Below, piece after piece: positions 32,717-42,300 of a DNA stretch of 64,000 nt. How positions within the stretch are numbered: the first letter of the stretch is position 1; every line of letters starts with the position of its first letter. Under the pieces are notes generated by a model. It was not told the DNA's origin. It did no database searches and saw only the letters and a program-made list of their open reading frames with translations. Both the position numbers and the translations under genes were made by a program. Origin of the DNA: JAICMB01 sp035295125 (lineage in GTDB: Bacteria; Acidobacteriota; Terriglobia; Bryobacterales; Bryobacteraceae); the NCBI GenBank assembly GCA_035295125.1, contig DATGJP010000042.1:62001-126000 (forward strand), read 5' to 3'.

Positions 32717-34482
32717 TTCTTATTGACAAGCTGAAGCTTGTCTTACTTGGTTGTTGTATGGCCGGTCTGGGGTTGTCGGAGCACAACCCCAGGCAGGCAC
32801 AAAGGCAGTACCGCGAAGGCTTGGCTTATGAGCTCGCGGGCGAGTATTCCAAGGCCGCGGAGCAATTCTCCCTGGCAATCCAATCCGCTCCTGAAATCGA
32901 AGCGCCGTGGTTTCATCGCGGCCGCGTCCGTTACACCCTCACCGATTTCAAGAACGCCGCCGCCGATCTCAGTAAGGCGGTCGAGCTGTCGCCCATGGAC
33001 GGCGAGGCATGGCAGCTCCGCGGGGACTGCTACGAGAAACTGAAGGACCCTAAAAACGCTATTGAAAGCTACGATCGAGCGGTCGACCTGAAGATGGAAA
33101 ATGCCGCGCTCTACAACGCTCGTGGCGCGGCATATGCGAGCCTGGGTCAAAACGATCGGGCTATTGCGGAATATAGCCGCGGAATTCGGCTGCGTTTGGA
33201 TAACCCGATACCCATCCACGCGCGCGGGAATCTGTATGCCGCGCTCGGGAGGTACCATGACGCGATCGACGATTACAACCAGGCGATCAGCCTGAAAGCG
33301 GATTTCGCCGATGCCTTCCTTGATCGTGGTTTCGCGTTTGGACAGCTTGGGGAATTTACCAAGGCCATTGACGATTTCACGACTGCCCTGAAGCTGCAGC
33401 CCAAGAGCGCCAAGGCGTTCACGCTGCGTGGAGCAGCCTACTTGAAGCTCAACGACAATCAGAAAGCCGCGGACGATTTCACCTCGTCGCTCGAGGTCCA
33501 GCCCGGAGACGTGTATGTACATCTCGCACGCGCGGCGGCTTACGTCCAACTGGGACGCCATGAAGATGCGCTGAAGGATCGCGAGGAAGCGGTCCGTTTA
33601 AAGCCGGATTTTGCGGAGGCCTGGGTAGCTCGGGGCGGATCGTATCACCAGTTAGGGCGTCACCAGGAGGGTCTGCGTGACCGTAGCGAAGCGATCCGGT
33701 TGAATCCGAATCTGCCGGAGGCCTGGTACGCGCGAGGCAGCGCTTACTATCTGTTGGGTGACTATGCCAAGGCGCGCGACGATCTGAAACATGCGATTGA
33801 GCTGCGGCCGAACTATACCGACGCGATTGAGGCGCTGCAGAAGACCGACGAGAAGTTGTTTGCCGCAAAAGCGACTGAAGCACCGGCAAAAGCCCCGGAG
33901 CAACCGGCCGTTTCGGAGCCGGCGCACGCTTCCGCGGCTCCCAGTGTCGCAGCCGTGGTGCCTCCTCAACCCACGGTCCCACCGGTCGCCACCCAACCAG
34001 CTCCGCCCCGACCCGCCGCGACTCAACCAGCCCCACCCCAACCGGCCGCGATCCAACCGGCGCCCCTCCAGCCGGCCGCTCCGTCGCCGCCACCACGTGA
34101 GAAGCTTCCGCCCGTGAAGGTCGCCCCGATTACACCTCCCATGCCGGTGGCGCCGAAATCGTCAGCCGGGCTCACCGCGGCTGCCCATGAAACCCGCGGC
34201 CGCCAACTCGCAAACGGCGGATCATTAAGTGAGGCGATCGAAGAGCTAAGCGAAGCGATTCGGATGAAGCCAACCGTCGCCACCGCGTACAACGCCCGCG
34301 GATATGCTTACCTGCGGAGCCACGACTACCCCCATGCGATCGCCGACTTCACGGAAGCGATACGGCTGAATCCAAAATACGGCAACGCGTATCACAACCG
34401 CGCTGCGGCACGGCGCCTGGCCGGCGACACCGCGGGAGCGGACGACGACGCTTTAAAGGCTCGGGAGTTCTCCGCCCAATAA
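32713..34482 (+). CDS. Exported TPR-repeat protein with Pro/Ala-rich linker
   Basis: 589 residues. A short hydrophobic N-terminus (LVLLGCCMAGLGLS) may be a signal or lipoprotein sequence. About ten tetratricopeptide repeats follow (e.g. AWQLRGDCYEKLKDPKNAIESYDRAVDLK, NPIPIHARGNLYAALGRYHD), then about 90 residues of Pro/Ala/Gln-rich linker with PPQPA-type units, then two more TPRs at the C-terminus. TPRs scaffold protein complexes. The start overlaps the GDH stop (ATGA). Its 3' end overlaps the convergent chdC gene by 30 bp. Confidence 0.85.
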   Translation: MILIDKLKLVLLGCCMAGLGLSEHNPRQAQRQYREGLAYELAGEYSKAAEQFSLAIQSAPEIEAPWFHRGRVRYTLTDFKNAAADLSKAVELSPMDGEAWQLRGDCYEKLKDPKNAIESYDRAVDLKMENAALYNARGAAYASLGQNDRAIAEYSRGIRLRLDNPIPIHARGNLYAALGRYHDAIDDYNQAISLKADFADAFLDRGFAFGQLGEFTKAIDDFTTALKLQPKSAKAFTLRGAAYLKLNDNQKAADDFTSSLEVQPGDVYVHLARAAAYVQLGRHEDALKDREEAVRLKPDFAEAWVARGGSYHQLGRHQEGLRDRSEAIRLNPNLPEAWYARGSAYYLLGDYAKARDDLKHAIELRPNYTDAIEALQKTDEKLFAAKATEAPAKAPEQPAVSEPAHASAAPSVAAVVPPQPTVPPVATQPAPPRPAATQPAPPQPAAIQPAPLQPAAPSPPPREKLPPVKVAPITPPMPVAPKSSAGLTAAAHETRGRQLANGGSLSEAIEELSEAIRMKPTVATAYNARGYAYLRSHDYPHAIADFTEAIRLNPKYGNAYHNRAAARRLAGDTAGADDDALKAREFSAQ

Positions 34483-35319
34483 CGTGCCCAAACGCGCGGC
34501 GGGACAGCGCAGGCCGATGAAAAACGCTCCGAACTCGGCATAAACCGCGCTGACCTCGTCGAACCGCATTTCATAAATCAGCTTCTTGAATACCACCGGG
34601 TCGTCGGCAAACAGGTCAACGCCCCATTCCCAGTCGTCGAAACCGATCGACCCCGAAATGATCTGTTTTACGGTGCCCGCGTAGCGGCGTCCCACCATGC
34701 CATGCTCGTGCATTTGCCGCTGGCGCTCGGCCATAGGGAGCTGGTACCAGTTCTTGTCTTCGCCGCGCCGCCGATTCATCGGATAGAAGCAGATGTAACG
34801 GTGCGGAGGCATTTCGGGGAAGAGCCTTGGGTGCATCGCCTCGCGCTGACGCTGCAGGGTTGTCTCGATCTCCGCGGTCCATTCCTCGGAGTGCTGCGCT
34901 ATTCCCCTCTCAGCCAGCGAGCGATAGGTTTTCATCGACGATTCATACAGACCCAGTTCGACCACCGACAAATACGAATTCGTGGGTTCCAGAAAGTCGG
35001 CCAGCCTGGTCCGCGTGAGGTTCAACTCGGCCTGGTTGAGGTCGTCGAACGACTTGCGGTAGTGCAGAACCAGCAAATCCCCTTTATGCCCCAGCAGCGA
35101 GAACACAGCGCTCTGGCCCGCCGAGTTCTTTTCCATGGCTTCGAGGACAGGGACAGCCTCTTCCAGAATCTCGCGGCGTTCAGCATCGCTGAGCTGCTTC
35201 CACTGCGTCCACCGTACCCGCATCATTTGATGCAGCACCGCCGCGCCCTCTAGCGTGAGTGGAACGGGTGGTAATTCGGCGGCGACGGTCTCGGGATGGG
35301 CCTGTGTATGCGCTGACAT
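34453..35319 (-). CDS. chdC: Coproheme decarboxylase (ChdC/HemQ, chlorite dismutase-like)
   Basis: 288 residues. It turns coproheme into heme b with peroxide, the last step of the coproporphyrin-dependent heme pathway. The conserved block YPMNRRRGEDKNWYQL holds the radical Tyr. MHEHGMVGRRYAGTVKQIISGSIGFDDWEWGVDLF holds the proximal His region, and FKKLIYEMRFDEVSAVYAEFG ends the domain. The non-heme half at the N-terminus is complete. The other half of the pathway is not in this window. Lies downstream of an ADOP permease on the same strand, with 52 bp between them. Confidence 0.92.
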   Translation of the reverse strand: MSAHTQAHPETVAAELPPVPLTLEGAAVLHQMMRVRWTQWKQLSDAERREILEEAVPVLEAMEKNSAGQSAVFSLLGHKGDLLVLHYRKSFDDLNQAELNLTRTRLADFLEPTNSYLSVVELGLYESSMKTYRSLAERGIAQHSEEWTAEIETTLQRQREAMHPRLFPEMPPHRYICFYPMNRRRGEDKNWYQLPMAERQRQMHEHGMVGRRYAGTVKQIISGSIGFDDWEWGVDLFADDPVVFKKLIYEMRFDEVSAVYAEFGAFFIGLRCPAARLGTLLGGELPSL

Positions 35320-35371
35320 ATCGTTGATTATCCTATGCTTGGCAGTGCCGCTATGCGCTCCCAGCCCTGGC

Positions 35372-37861
35372 CTAATCCTGCCGCAGCGCTTCCGTCGGAT
35401 CGAGCCCCGCCGCGCGCCGCGCCGGCACCCAACAGGACACGGCCGCTACAGCAAGGAAGAACACCGCAATCGCGCCGAACGTCAGCGGATCGGTCGACTT
35501 CACGCCCACCAGCATGCTGTTCATCGCGCGAGTGAGCACCAATGCCGCGGCAAAACCAATCGCGATTCCCGCCGCGCTCAGCCGCATGCCATGCCCCACC
35601 ACCAGTCCGAAAATTCGCGTCGGAGCCGCGCCCATGGCCATTCGCACGCCGATCTCCGACGTCCGCTGCCGCACAACCGTAGCCAGCACACCGTAAAGTC
35701 CCACGCTCGCCAGCACAACCGCAATTGTCGCGAACACACCAATGAGAAGCAGCGTGAACCACGTGCTCGCCGCCGACTTCTCAAGGTAGGCCTGCATCGG
35801 CAGAACCTCGCTTACGACCGCCCGCGGTGCGATTCTGGCGATCTCCGCCCGCACCACGGATACGTAGGCAGCCGGATCACTGGAAGTGCGAACCGCCCAG
35901 CGGCCCACCACTCCGTAACTCAGGAACCCATCAGTGACATAGATCTGCGCCCGTCCCGCCTCCGCAAGCGAAACATCGCGCTGATGTTTGACGACACCCA
36001 GAATCTCGACCCATTCGGGCTGCGCCGTCCGCGCACGAATCAGGATTCGCTTTCCCACGGCCGAGGACGTCGGAAAAGCAGCGGCGGCGAGCGCCTGGTC
36101 GACAATCACGACGTTCCGCTTCGGGTCATTATCGGCCTCGGTGAAGACACGCCCCTCAACGAGCGGCGTGCGCATCGTCTCGAAGTAGCCAGGCAGCACG
36201 ATTTGGATATCGGCCGCCTTGAACGTGCTCGCGTCGGCAAGCGCGTCTTCCCGGCCCCAGCGAATCGGGCTGAAAAGGTCCGCTAACGGAAAAGGCGTGG
36301 CCGCCGTAACGCTTCGCACGCCGGATATCGAGCTCAGGGTTTCGTGAATGAGCCGAACCTGGGCCGAGCGCTGTTGCTGTGCGGGCGCCGCACCGCCGAG
36401 CAATGCGAACGTAAGCAGGTTGTGAGAATCGAAACCAGGGTCGATTCGCTGCAACTCGAGGAAGCTGCGAAACATCAGGCCGGAGCCGATGAGCAACACA
36501 AACGAGAGCGCCACCTCTGCCACCACAACGCCGTTGCGTAAGACACGGCTGCCGCTCAGGCTGGCGGTTCGTCCGCTCGCCCGTAGAACCGTAATAACGT
36601 CGGGGCGCGAAGCCTTCCAGGCCGGCACCAACCCGAATAGTGCAGCCGCGATGATCCCGGCCAGCACCGTAAACCCAACCACCGTCAGATCGATGTGCAC
36701 CGCGTCGAGCCGCGGCAGACTCGCCGGCGCGATCACGAGCAGTTCTCGAATGCCGAACCATGCCAGCCCCAGCCCGAGCACCGATCCCATTGCTGCCAGG
36801 AGAAACGCTTCCGTGAGCATCTGCCCGGCGATCCGCCACCAGTTGGCGCCCAAGGCCGTCCGAACGGCAAGTTCCCGAGCCCGCGATGAAGCTCGCACGA
36901 GGACCAGGTTGGCAACATTGGCGCACGCGATGAGCAGCAGAAAGATCACGGCGCCCATCAGCGCCAGAATCGCGGGACGGGCCTTTGCCACGACATACTG
37001 CTGCATCGGCTCGAGCCGGATCGCGAATCCCGCGGTGACGCGAATCGGTTCTTTGCTGTTGATATCGGCGGCCACGCCTTCTACTTCCGTTTGAGCCGCC
37101 TGCAGGGTCACCCCCGGCTTCATGCGGCCGATGATTTGAAACTCCACGTTGTTACGGTTCGCGGCGTTGTAGGCGCGTCGAACAGCCGTCCAAACATCCG
37201 CCTGCGGCTCTATGTTGAAGCTCGGTGGAAACACCAGTTCGAAACCAGGGCTTAGTACTCCGACAATTTCGGCCCCGCCCGGTGCGCCGAGGTCCAGCTT
37301 GCGGCCGATCACTCCTCGATCGCTGCCAAAACGGCGCTGCCAGTATTCATGACTCAGGATCACCATGGCCGGAAGAGCGGGGGCTGCTGCCGGGACAGCA
37401 CCGGGAGCCCCGTCCACTGCGGCCGGAAGTGGCGCTTGTCCGTCCGACTCCTGAAAATCGCGGCCCAGTTCCACCTTCGCGCCCATGAGGCGGAAGAAGT
37501 TGGGTGTCACCTGCGCGGTGCGCACTCGTTCCGGCGTCCCGTCCGAGGTGGTCAGCAATGCCGGTCCCGTATTCAAAGCAGCGAAGCCGTCAAACGTCTT
37601 TTTTGTCCCGTCGCGAAGGTCGAAATAGTCAGCGCTGGAAAACGGAAAATCCTTGACGTCTCTCTTCCGCATATCGCCGCACGCGAACACCAGCCGATCC
37701 GGATCCTTGTAGGAGAGCGGGCGCAACAGAACCGCGTTGGTGACGCTGAATATAGCGGTACTCGCGCCGACGCCCAGCGCGATGGTTAGAACCGCTGTCG
37801 CCGCAAAAACCGGACTCTTGCGCAGGGTTCGGCCGGCGTAAAAAACGTCTCGAAGGGCCAT
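35372..37861 (-). CDS. ADOP-type MacB/FtsX-like permease (orphan), copy 1
   Basis: 829 residues with two MacB_PCD/FtsX modules. First helix near residue 20-40 (AATAVLTIALGVGASTAIF), a large periplasmic domain, three helices with LLIACANVANLVLVRASSRA, a second periplasmic domain, and three C-terminal helices with VRQRTSEIGVRMAMGAAPTRI. No ATPase is fused or adjacent. This is the duplicated orphan permease architecture expanded in acidobacteria. It lacks the cytosolic N-terminal segment seen in copy 2. It begins 7 bp after the Rid-family gene and is probably cotranscribed with it. Confidence 0.9.
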   Translation of the reverse strand: MALRDVFYAGRTLRKSPVFAATAVLTIALGVGASTAIFSVTNAVLLRPLSYKDPDRLVFACGDMRKRDVKDFPFSSADYFDLRDGTKKTFDGFAALNTGPALLTTSDGTPERVRTAQVTPNFFRLMGAKVELGRDFQESDGQAPLPAAVDGAPGAVPAAAPALPAMVILSHEYWQRRFGSDRGVIGRKLDLGAPGGAEIVGVLSPGFELVFPPSFNIEPQADVWTAVRRAYNAANRNNVEFQIIGRMKPGVTLQAAQTEVEGVAADINSKEPIRVTAGFAIRLEPMQQYVVAKARPAILALMGAVIFLLLIACANVANLVLVRASSRARELAVRTALGANWWRIAGQMLTEAFLLAAMGSVLGLGLAWFGIRELLVIAPASLPRLDAVHIDLTVVGFTVLAGIIAAALFGLVPAWKASRPDVITVLRASGRTASLSGSRVLRNGVVVAEVALSFVLLIGSGLMFRSFLELQRIDPGFDSHNLLTFALLGGAAPAQQQRSAQVRLIHETLSSISGVRSVTAATPFPLADLFSPIRWGREDALADASTFKAADIQIVLPGYFETMRTPLVEGRVFTEADNDPKRNVVIVDQALAAAAFPTSSAVGKRILIRARTAQPEWVEILGVVKHQRDVSLAEAGRAQIYVTDGFLSYGVVGRWAVRTSSDPAAYVSVVRAEIARIAPRAVVSEVLPMQAYLEKSAASTWFTLLLIGVFATIAVVLASVGLYGVLATVVRQRTSEIGVRMAMGAAPTRIFGLVVGHGMRLSAAGIAIGFAAALVLTRAMNSMLVGVKSTDPLTFGAIAVFFLAVAAVSCWVPARRAAGLDPTEALRQD

Positions 37862-37868
37862 CTTTCTA

Positions 37869-38279
37869 TCAGACCACGGCGACCGCTTCCACTTCGATCA
37901 GCCATTCCGGGTTCACGAGACTACTCACGAACACGAATGTGCTTACTGGCGGAGCCTGCGTATCGATGAATTGATCACGCGTCTGCCGAAAGATCGGCAA
38001 CTGGCTTCGATCCACCCGGTCTACGCAATAGCAGTTGAGCTTTATGACGTCGGCAAACGATCCGCCGGCCGCCTGCAACGCGGAGTCGAGGTTCATGAAC
38101 ACCTGCCGGACCTGGGCCTCAAAATCGCCTTTCCCGACAGGCTGGCCAGCTTTATCCATAGCAACCTGCCCGGCGATATAAACCAACTTTCCGCCCGTGA
38201 CCTTGGCGACATGAGAATAGCCCGTCGGCTTGCCGATCGTGTCGGGATTGAAGATAGAAAACTCGCGGAATGGCTTCAT
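37869..38279 (-). CDS. Rid (YjgF/YER057c/UK114) family protein lacking the catalytic Arg
   Basis: 136 residues of the RidA fold (YSHVAKVTGGKLVYIAGQVAMD, VFMNLDSALQAAGGSFADVIKLNCYCVD, WLIEVEAVAVV). In true RidA deaminases a conserved Arg follows PA near the C-terminus. The matching segment here is QAPPVSTFVFVSS, with no Arg. It is therefore more like the non-RidA Rid subfamilies, and 2-aminoacrylate deaminase activity is doubtful. Divergent from a LysR regulator over 66 bp and followed at once by ADOP copy 1. Confidence 0.88.
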   Translation of the reverse strand: MKPFREFSIFNPDTIGKPTGYSHVAKVTGGKLVYIAGQVAMDKAGQPVGKGDFEAQVRQVFMNLDSALQAAGGSFADVIKLNCYCVDRVDRSQLPIFRQTRDQFIDTQAPPVSTFVFVSSLVNPEWLIEVEAVAVV

Positions 38280-38345
38280 GTGTCCATGATCGCCGCCTTT
38301 GGCTCATTCGTCCAATCGATGGACTGTATACTGTATCTTCATCGC
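38280..38345. promoter_or_regulatory. Divergent Rid/LysR promoter region
   Basis: 66 bp between the two starts. It contains TGGACTGTATACTGTAT, with TGTATACTGTAT reading as two near-direct TGTAT half-sites and CTGTATACTG close to a palindrome. In LysR-type systems the regulator binds such a divergent spacer. No exact T-N11-A site is claimed. Confidence 0.4.
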
Positions 38346-39269
38346 ATGAATTTAGCTTCTCTCGACCTGAACCTGCTGGTCGCACTCGACGCCCTGGTGA
38401 CGGAAGCTCACGTCGGCCGCGCCGCGGCACGCGTTGGTCTCTCGCAGCCGGCTATGAGCCACGCGCTCGGAAGACTCCGGGGAATCCTGGCCGATCCCCT
38501 TTTGGTTCGCGTTGGAACCCGCATGCAACTCACCCCGCGGGCTCAATCCCTCCGCGCCCCTCTCGGTGAAACTCTGGATCACGTGCGCCGTCTATTTGTG
38601 GCGGATCGCTTCGACCCTGCCACCAGCACACGACGTTTCGCCATCATGGTGCCGGACCACGTCGTCGACCTCGTGATGCCGCCACTCGTCGAGAGGATCG
38701 CCGAAGCCCCCCACGTGAGACTCGACGCAACTCCCTGGCGCGGGCCTTCCGTCATGAATGCCGACCTGGTACGCTCCGTCGACCTGGTGATCGCCTGTAC
38801 CTCGGACGGGTTCGCCGGATTCCGCCGGCAGCGCCTTTTCGCCGACACGGAGGCAATCGCCGTACGCCGCGGGCACCCGGTATCCACCGCCTTGAGCCAC
38901 CTGGAGGTCTTCCGCGAAGCGCGCCACGTGGCCGTCGTAGGCCCAGGACGCACTGAAGACCCGCTCGACGAGTGGCTCCGCGAAAAGAGCGTGACCCGCC
39001 ACATCGCCCTGTCGGTGCCCAGCTACCTCCAAGCCCTCCATGTCGCCGCGAAAACAGATCTCGTAGCCTTCATCCCCCGACGCCTGATCGAGGCTCTCGC
39101 CGGCTCCTTGTCGCTCGTCATGGTGCCACCTCCGCTCGATCCTGGAAAGTATGAGGAATTCATGTTCTACCCTTCCCGAACCGAAGCCGACCCCGCTTCC
39201 ATCTGGCTCAGAAACCACGTCATGAGAATCGGCCGTCGTCTCGATCGCCGTAACACCCACGCCGCCTAA
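38346..39269 (+). CDS. LysR-family transcriptional regulator
   Basis: 307 residues from ATG 38346. Winged helix-turn-helix at residues 5-63 (LDLNLLVALDALVTEAHVGR, LSQPAMSHALGRLRGILADP), then a type-2 periplasmic-binding-protein effector domain. The frame is open 125 codons further upstream, but that part overlaps the divergent gene and is not LysR sequence. The divergent Rid-family gene is the most likely target. The effector is unknown. Confidence 0.92.
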   Translation: MNLASLDLNLLVALDALVTEAHVGRAAARVGLSQPAMSHALGRLRGILADPLLVRVGTRMQLTPRAQSLRAPLGETLDHVRRLFVADRFDPATSTRRFAIMVPDHVVDLVMPPLVERIAEAPHVRLDATPWRGPSVMNADLVRSVDLVIACTSDGFAGFRRQRLFADTEAIAVRRGHPVSTALSHLEVFREARHVAVVGPGRTEDPLDEWLREKSVTRHIALSVPSYLQALHVAAKTDLVAFIPRRLIEALAGSLSLVMVPPPLDPGKYEEFMFYPSRTEADPASIWLRNHVMRIGRRLDRRNTHAA

Positions 39270-39329
39270 CGCAAAATAAACCCGAAAGCCCTGTCACGAA
39301 TCGCGCTCACAGCGCTACTTACCCTCGAC

Positions 39330-42300
39330 ATGCGCCTTCTCCACTCTGTAGTCCTCGCCGCGATTTCCGTTCTGGTAGCTTCCGTCTGCTGGCGCCCGCT
39401 GGAAGCGCAACTCGTGCAGCAAGGATCGCCGCTGACAGGCAATCCTACCGTAGCCGGCGACCAGTTTGGCTCTACCGTAGCGATCTCAGCTGATGGCAAC
39501 ACGGCGGCGATCACAACTGTCGGAAACGGCTCGACGAAGGAAGCGGGCCTGTTCATATTCGTACGTGTGAACGGTGTTTGGACTCAGCAGGGAGGTGAAC
39601 TGGCAGGAAGCGGCCAGAGCACTCCGTCCGGCAACGCGGGCAGCGCTGTCGCCATTTCGGCTGACGGGAATACGGTGATCTACGGCGATCCGACGGACAA
39701 CGGTGAGAAGGGCAACTCGTGGGTATTCACCCGGACCGGCACGACCTGGACGCAGCAGTCCAAGCTCACGGGTGCGTCGACCAGCCAGAAACAGGACCAG
39801 GGAACTGCGTTGGCGCTCTCGTCGGACGGCAATACGGCGCTCATCGGCGCTCCCACGACGGCCTCCTTCCAAGGCCGGGCTTTCGTATTCACACGAAGCG
39901 GAACCACCTGGACCCAGCAGGCCAGCCTTACCGCTTCGGGCCTCACAGCGGCGGCTTTGCAGGGGACCTCGGTGGCACTTTCGTCCGACGGCAATACGGC
40001 CGTCGTCGGCCTCCCGGCGGACAGCAGCAATGCCGGATCGTTCGCTGTGTTTACCCGCTCCGGCAGCACGTGGACGCAGCAGGGCGGAAGGTTGACGCCA
40101 AGCGACGCCAGCGGAATGGCGAGTTTCGGCCGCAGTGTTGCCGTAGCGAGCGATGGCAATACGGTTGTGGTCGGCGGCAGCGGCGATAACTCGGGGACCG
40201 GGGCTGTCTGGATTTTCACGCGATTGAACGGTGTTTGGATGCAGCAAGGCGCCAAGATCGTGCCGCCCGATGCTTCGGCCAGCACCAATGCCGGCTGGTC
40301 GGTGGCGATTACGTCGGATGGCAACACCATCGTCTTCGGTGGGCCATTCAGCAGCCAGGCCGCGGGAGGGGTCTGGGTCTACACGCGCAGCGGAAACACT
40401 TGGACGCAGCAGGGAAGTACTCTGCACGGCACGGGCTCGACGGCACAGTGCGGCCAGGGCACGTCCGTTGCGCTTTCCCCGGATGGCACCACGCTCATCG
40501 AAGGCGGGCCGTTTTGCAACGGCGCCACGGGCGCCGCATTTGCATATAGCAAACTCAGCTGCACGATTACGCTGGGAGGAGGTGGTATCAACTTTCCGGC
40601 CGCCGGGGGAACGAACACAGTCAGCGTTACGGCGCCGGCGGGATGCACCTGGAGCGCCAGCAGTAACGAGCCTTGGCTCAACATCACATCGGGTGCAACA
40701 GGAAGCGGCAATGGCATTGTGACCTTCACGGCGGCGGCGAACACCGGCCCTGCGCGCGTGGGGCCGACCGCCGGCATGATTTCAGTTCCGGGAGCGACTC
40801 CGCCATCCGTTACGATCACTCAGGACAGTGGTTGCAGCCTGATCAGCATCAATCCCACGACCCAGAACATCCCGGCGGGTGGGGGGACGAACCTCAACGT
40901 TGCTGTAACCCTGTCGGATTCATCCTGCCCCGTTTCGGCAATCGGTAATGCCCCCTGGATATCGATTATCCATGCTGGACCGAATACGACATACTCCGTG
41001 CAGTCGAATTTCCATCAAGGAAGCGCGAGTTCGCCGCGCCACAGCAGTATCTCGATCGGCATTTCGGGCCAGACATCGGGGGTCCAAACATTAACCTTGA
41101 ATCAGGATGGCAGCAGTGCTATCGACGGCGTTGAGGTCACACAGGCAATCCAGGTTTACCAAAAGATCAGCGATCTCGAAGCGTCGCTGATGGGGAGCGG
41201 CGAGCCGCCGGTCTCGATCATTGCCGGAAAGCCCGCAGTAATGCGAGTCATGATGATGCAAACGTCGGAAGTGCAAGTCGGCTCGATTCGCGTAACCGGT
41301 GCTGTGAGCGGTTCCCAGGCGATTCCAATGCAACCTCATTGTTCACCGAATGGAGTGAGCTCGAGCCAGAGACGAGGTGATAACGGCTGCCGGTCGATTG
41401 ATTTCTATTTCACGCCGCCCGCGGGTACTTGGACGGCGACAGTGCAATCGCTGGATCACTCCAACGCAGTGCTGGAAACCCATGTCCTCACGTTCAAGAG
41501 CCGTATTACGGATCACGTCTCCGTGAAAGGCGTAGGTGTGTGCCCGCAGCTAGATACCCATCACCGTCTCATCTGCACGAGCCCCGACGCGGTAACCTCC
41601 CTGATCGCTCACATGCGGAAGATCTTCCCGTCCGCATCCTTCTTCACGCAGTCGACGGACAACAAGATCGTCGCCATCGCACCAAGTTTCGCCGATTCTA
41701 ATAACGAATTGAATTACTGGACCTTCATCTCCACGCAAACGAGCCGCTTGTTTCCGCAAAATGACGATGCGATACCGCAAGGAAGCGATGGCGTGCATCG
41801 TGTCTACGTCGGAACGCTTAACTCCGCTCTCGTTCAGACGGTCGCCGGAATGGCTGGCGATATTCCCTCAAACGGCATGGTCGTGGCCGCTCCCAAAGAC
41901 CCGAGGTTCATTGACGAGCCAAGTGAGGATGCATCCCACGAAACGGGGCATACGTTCGGTCTGCGACATACAGGCAATATGATTCCGCCGCAGGACTTTA
42001 CGAAGGGGGGTATTGGCTGCTGGACGGTTTCGGCCGACCCCCAGTCAACCTGGCCTTACGGCGATAATTACATGCGCAGCGGCTCTGCTCCCGGCGTGAA
42101 GGAGGTTGGTTTTGACGTCCAGGAGGCCTCGCCTGTACTACCGGAATCTAACTTCGAGGTCATGGGATATTGTTTCCACCGCTGGATCTCACCCACCAGT
42201 TACCTCGCGTCAATGAACGCGTTGAATGTGAGCGCGTTGGGCGCTACATCGGCTCCGCAGCACCCGCGGCCGAACGCGTTGCCGACCGGGAACTTTTGGA

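Noticed and set aside
35255..36286. Plus-strand 343-residue frame opposite ADOP copy 1 and chdC
   Set aside because: Arg/His-rich antisense shadow spanning two real minus-strand genes.
37971..38345. N-terminal extension of the LysR gene
   Set aside because: Antisense to the Rid-family gene; the winged helix begins at ATG 38346.
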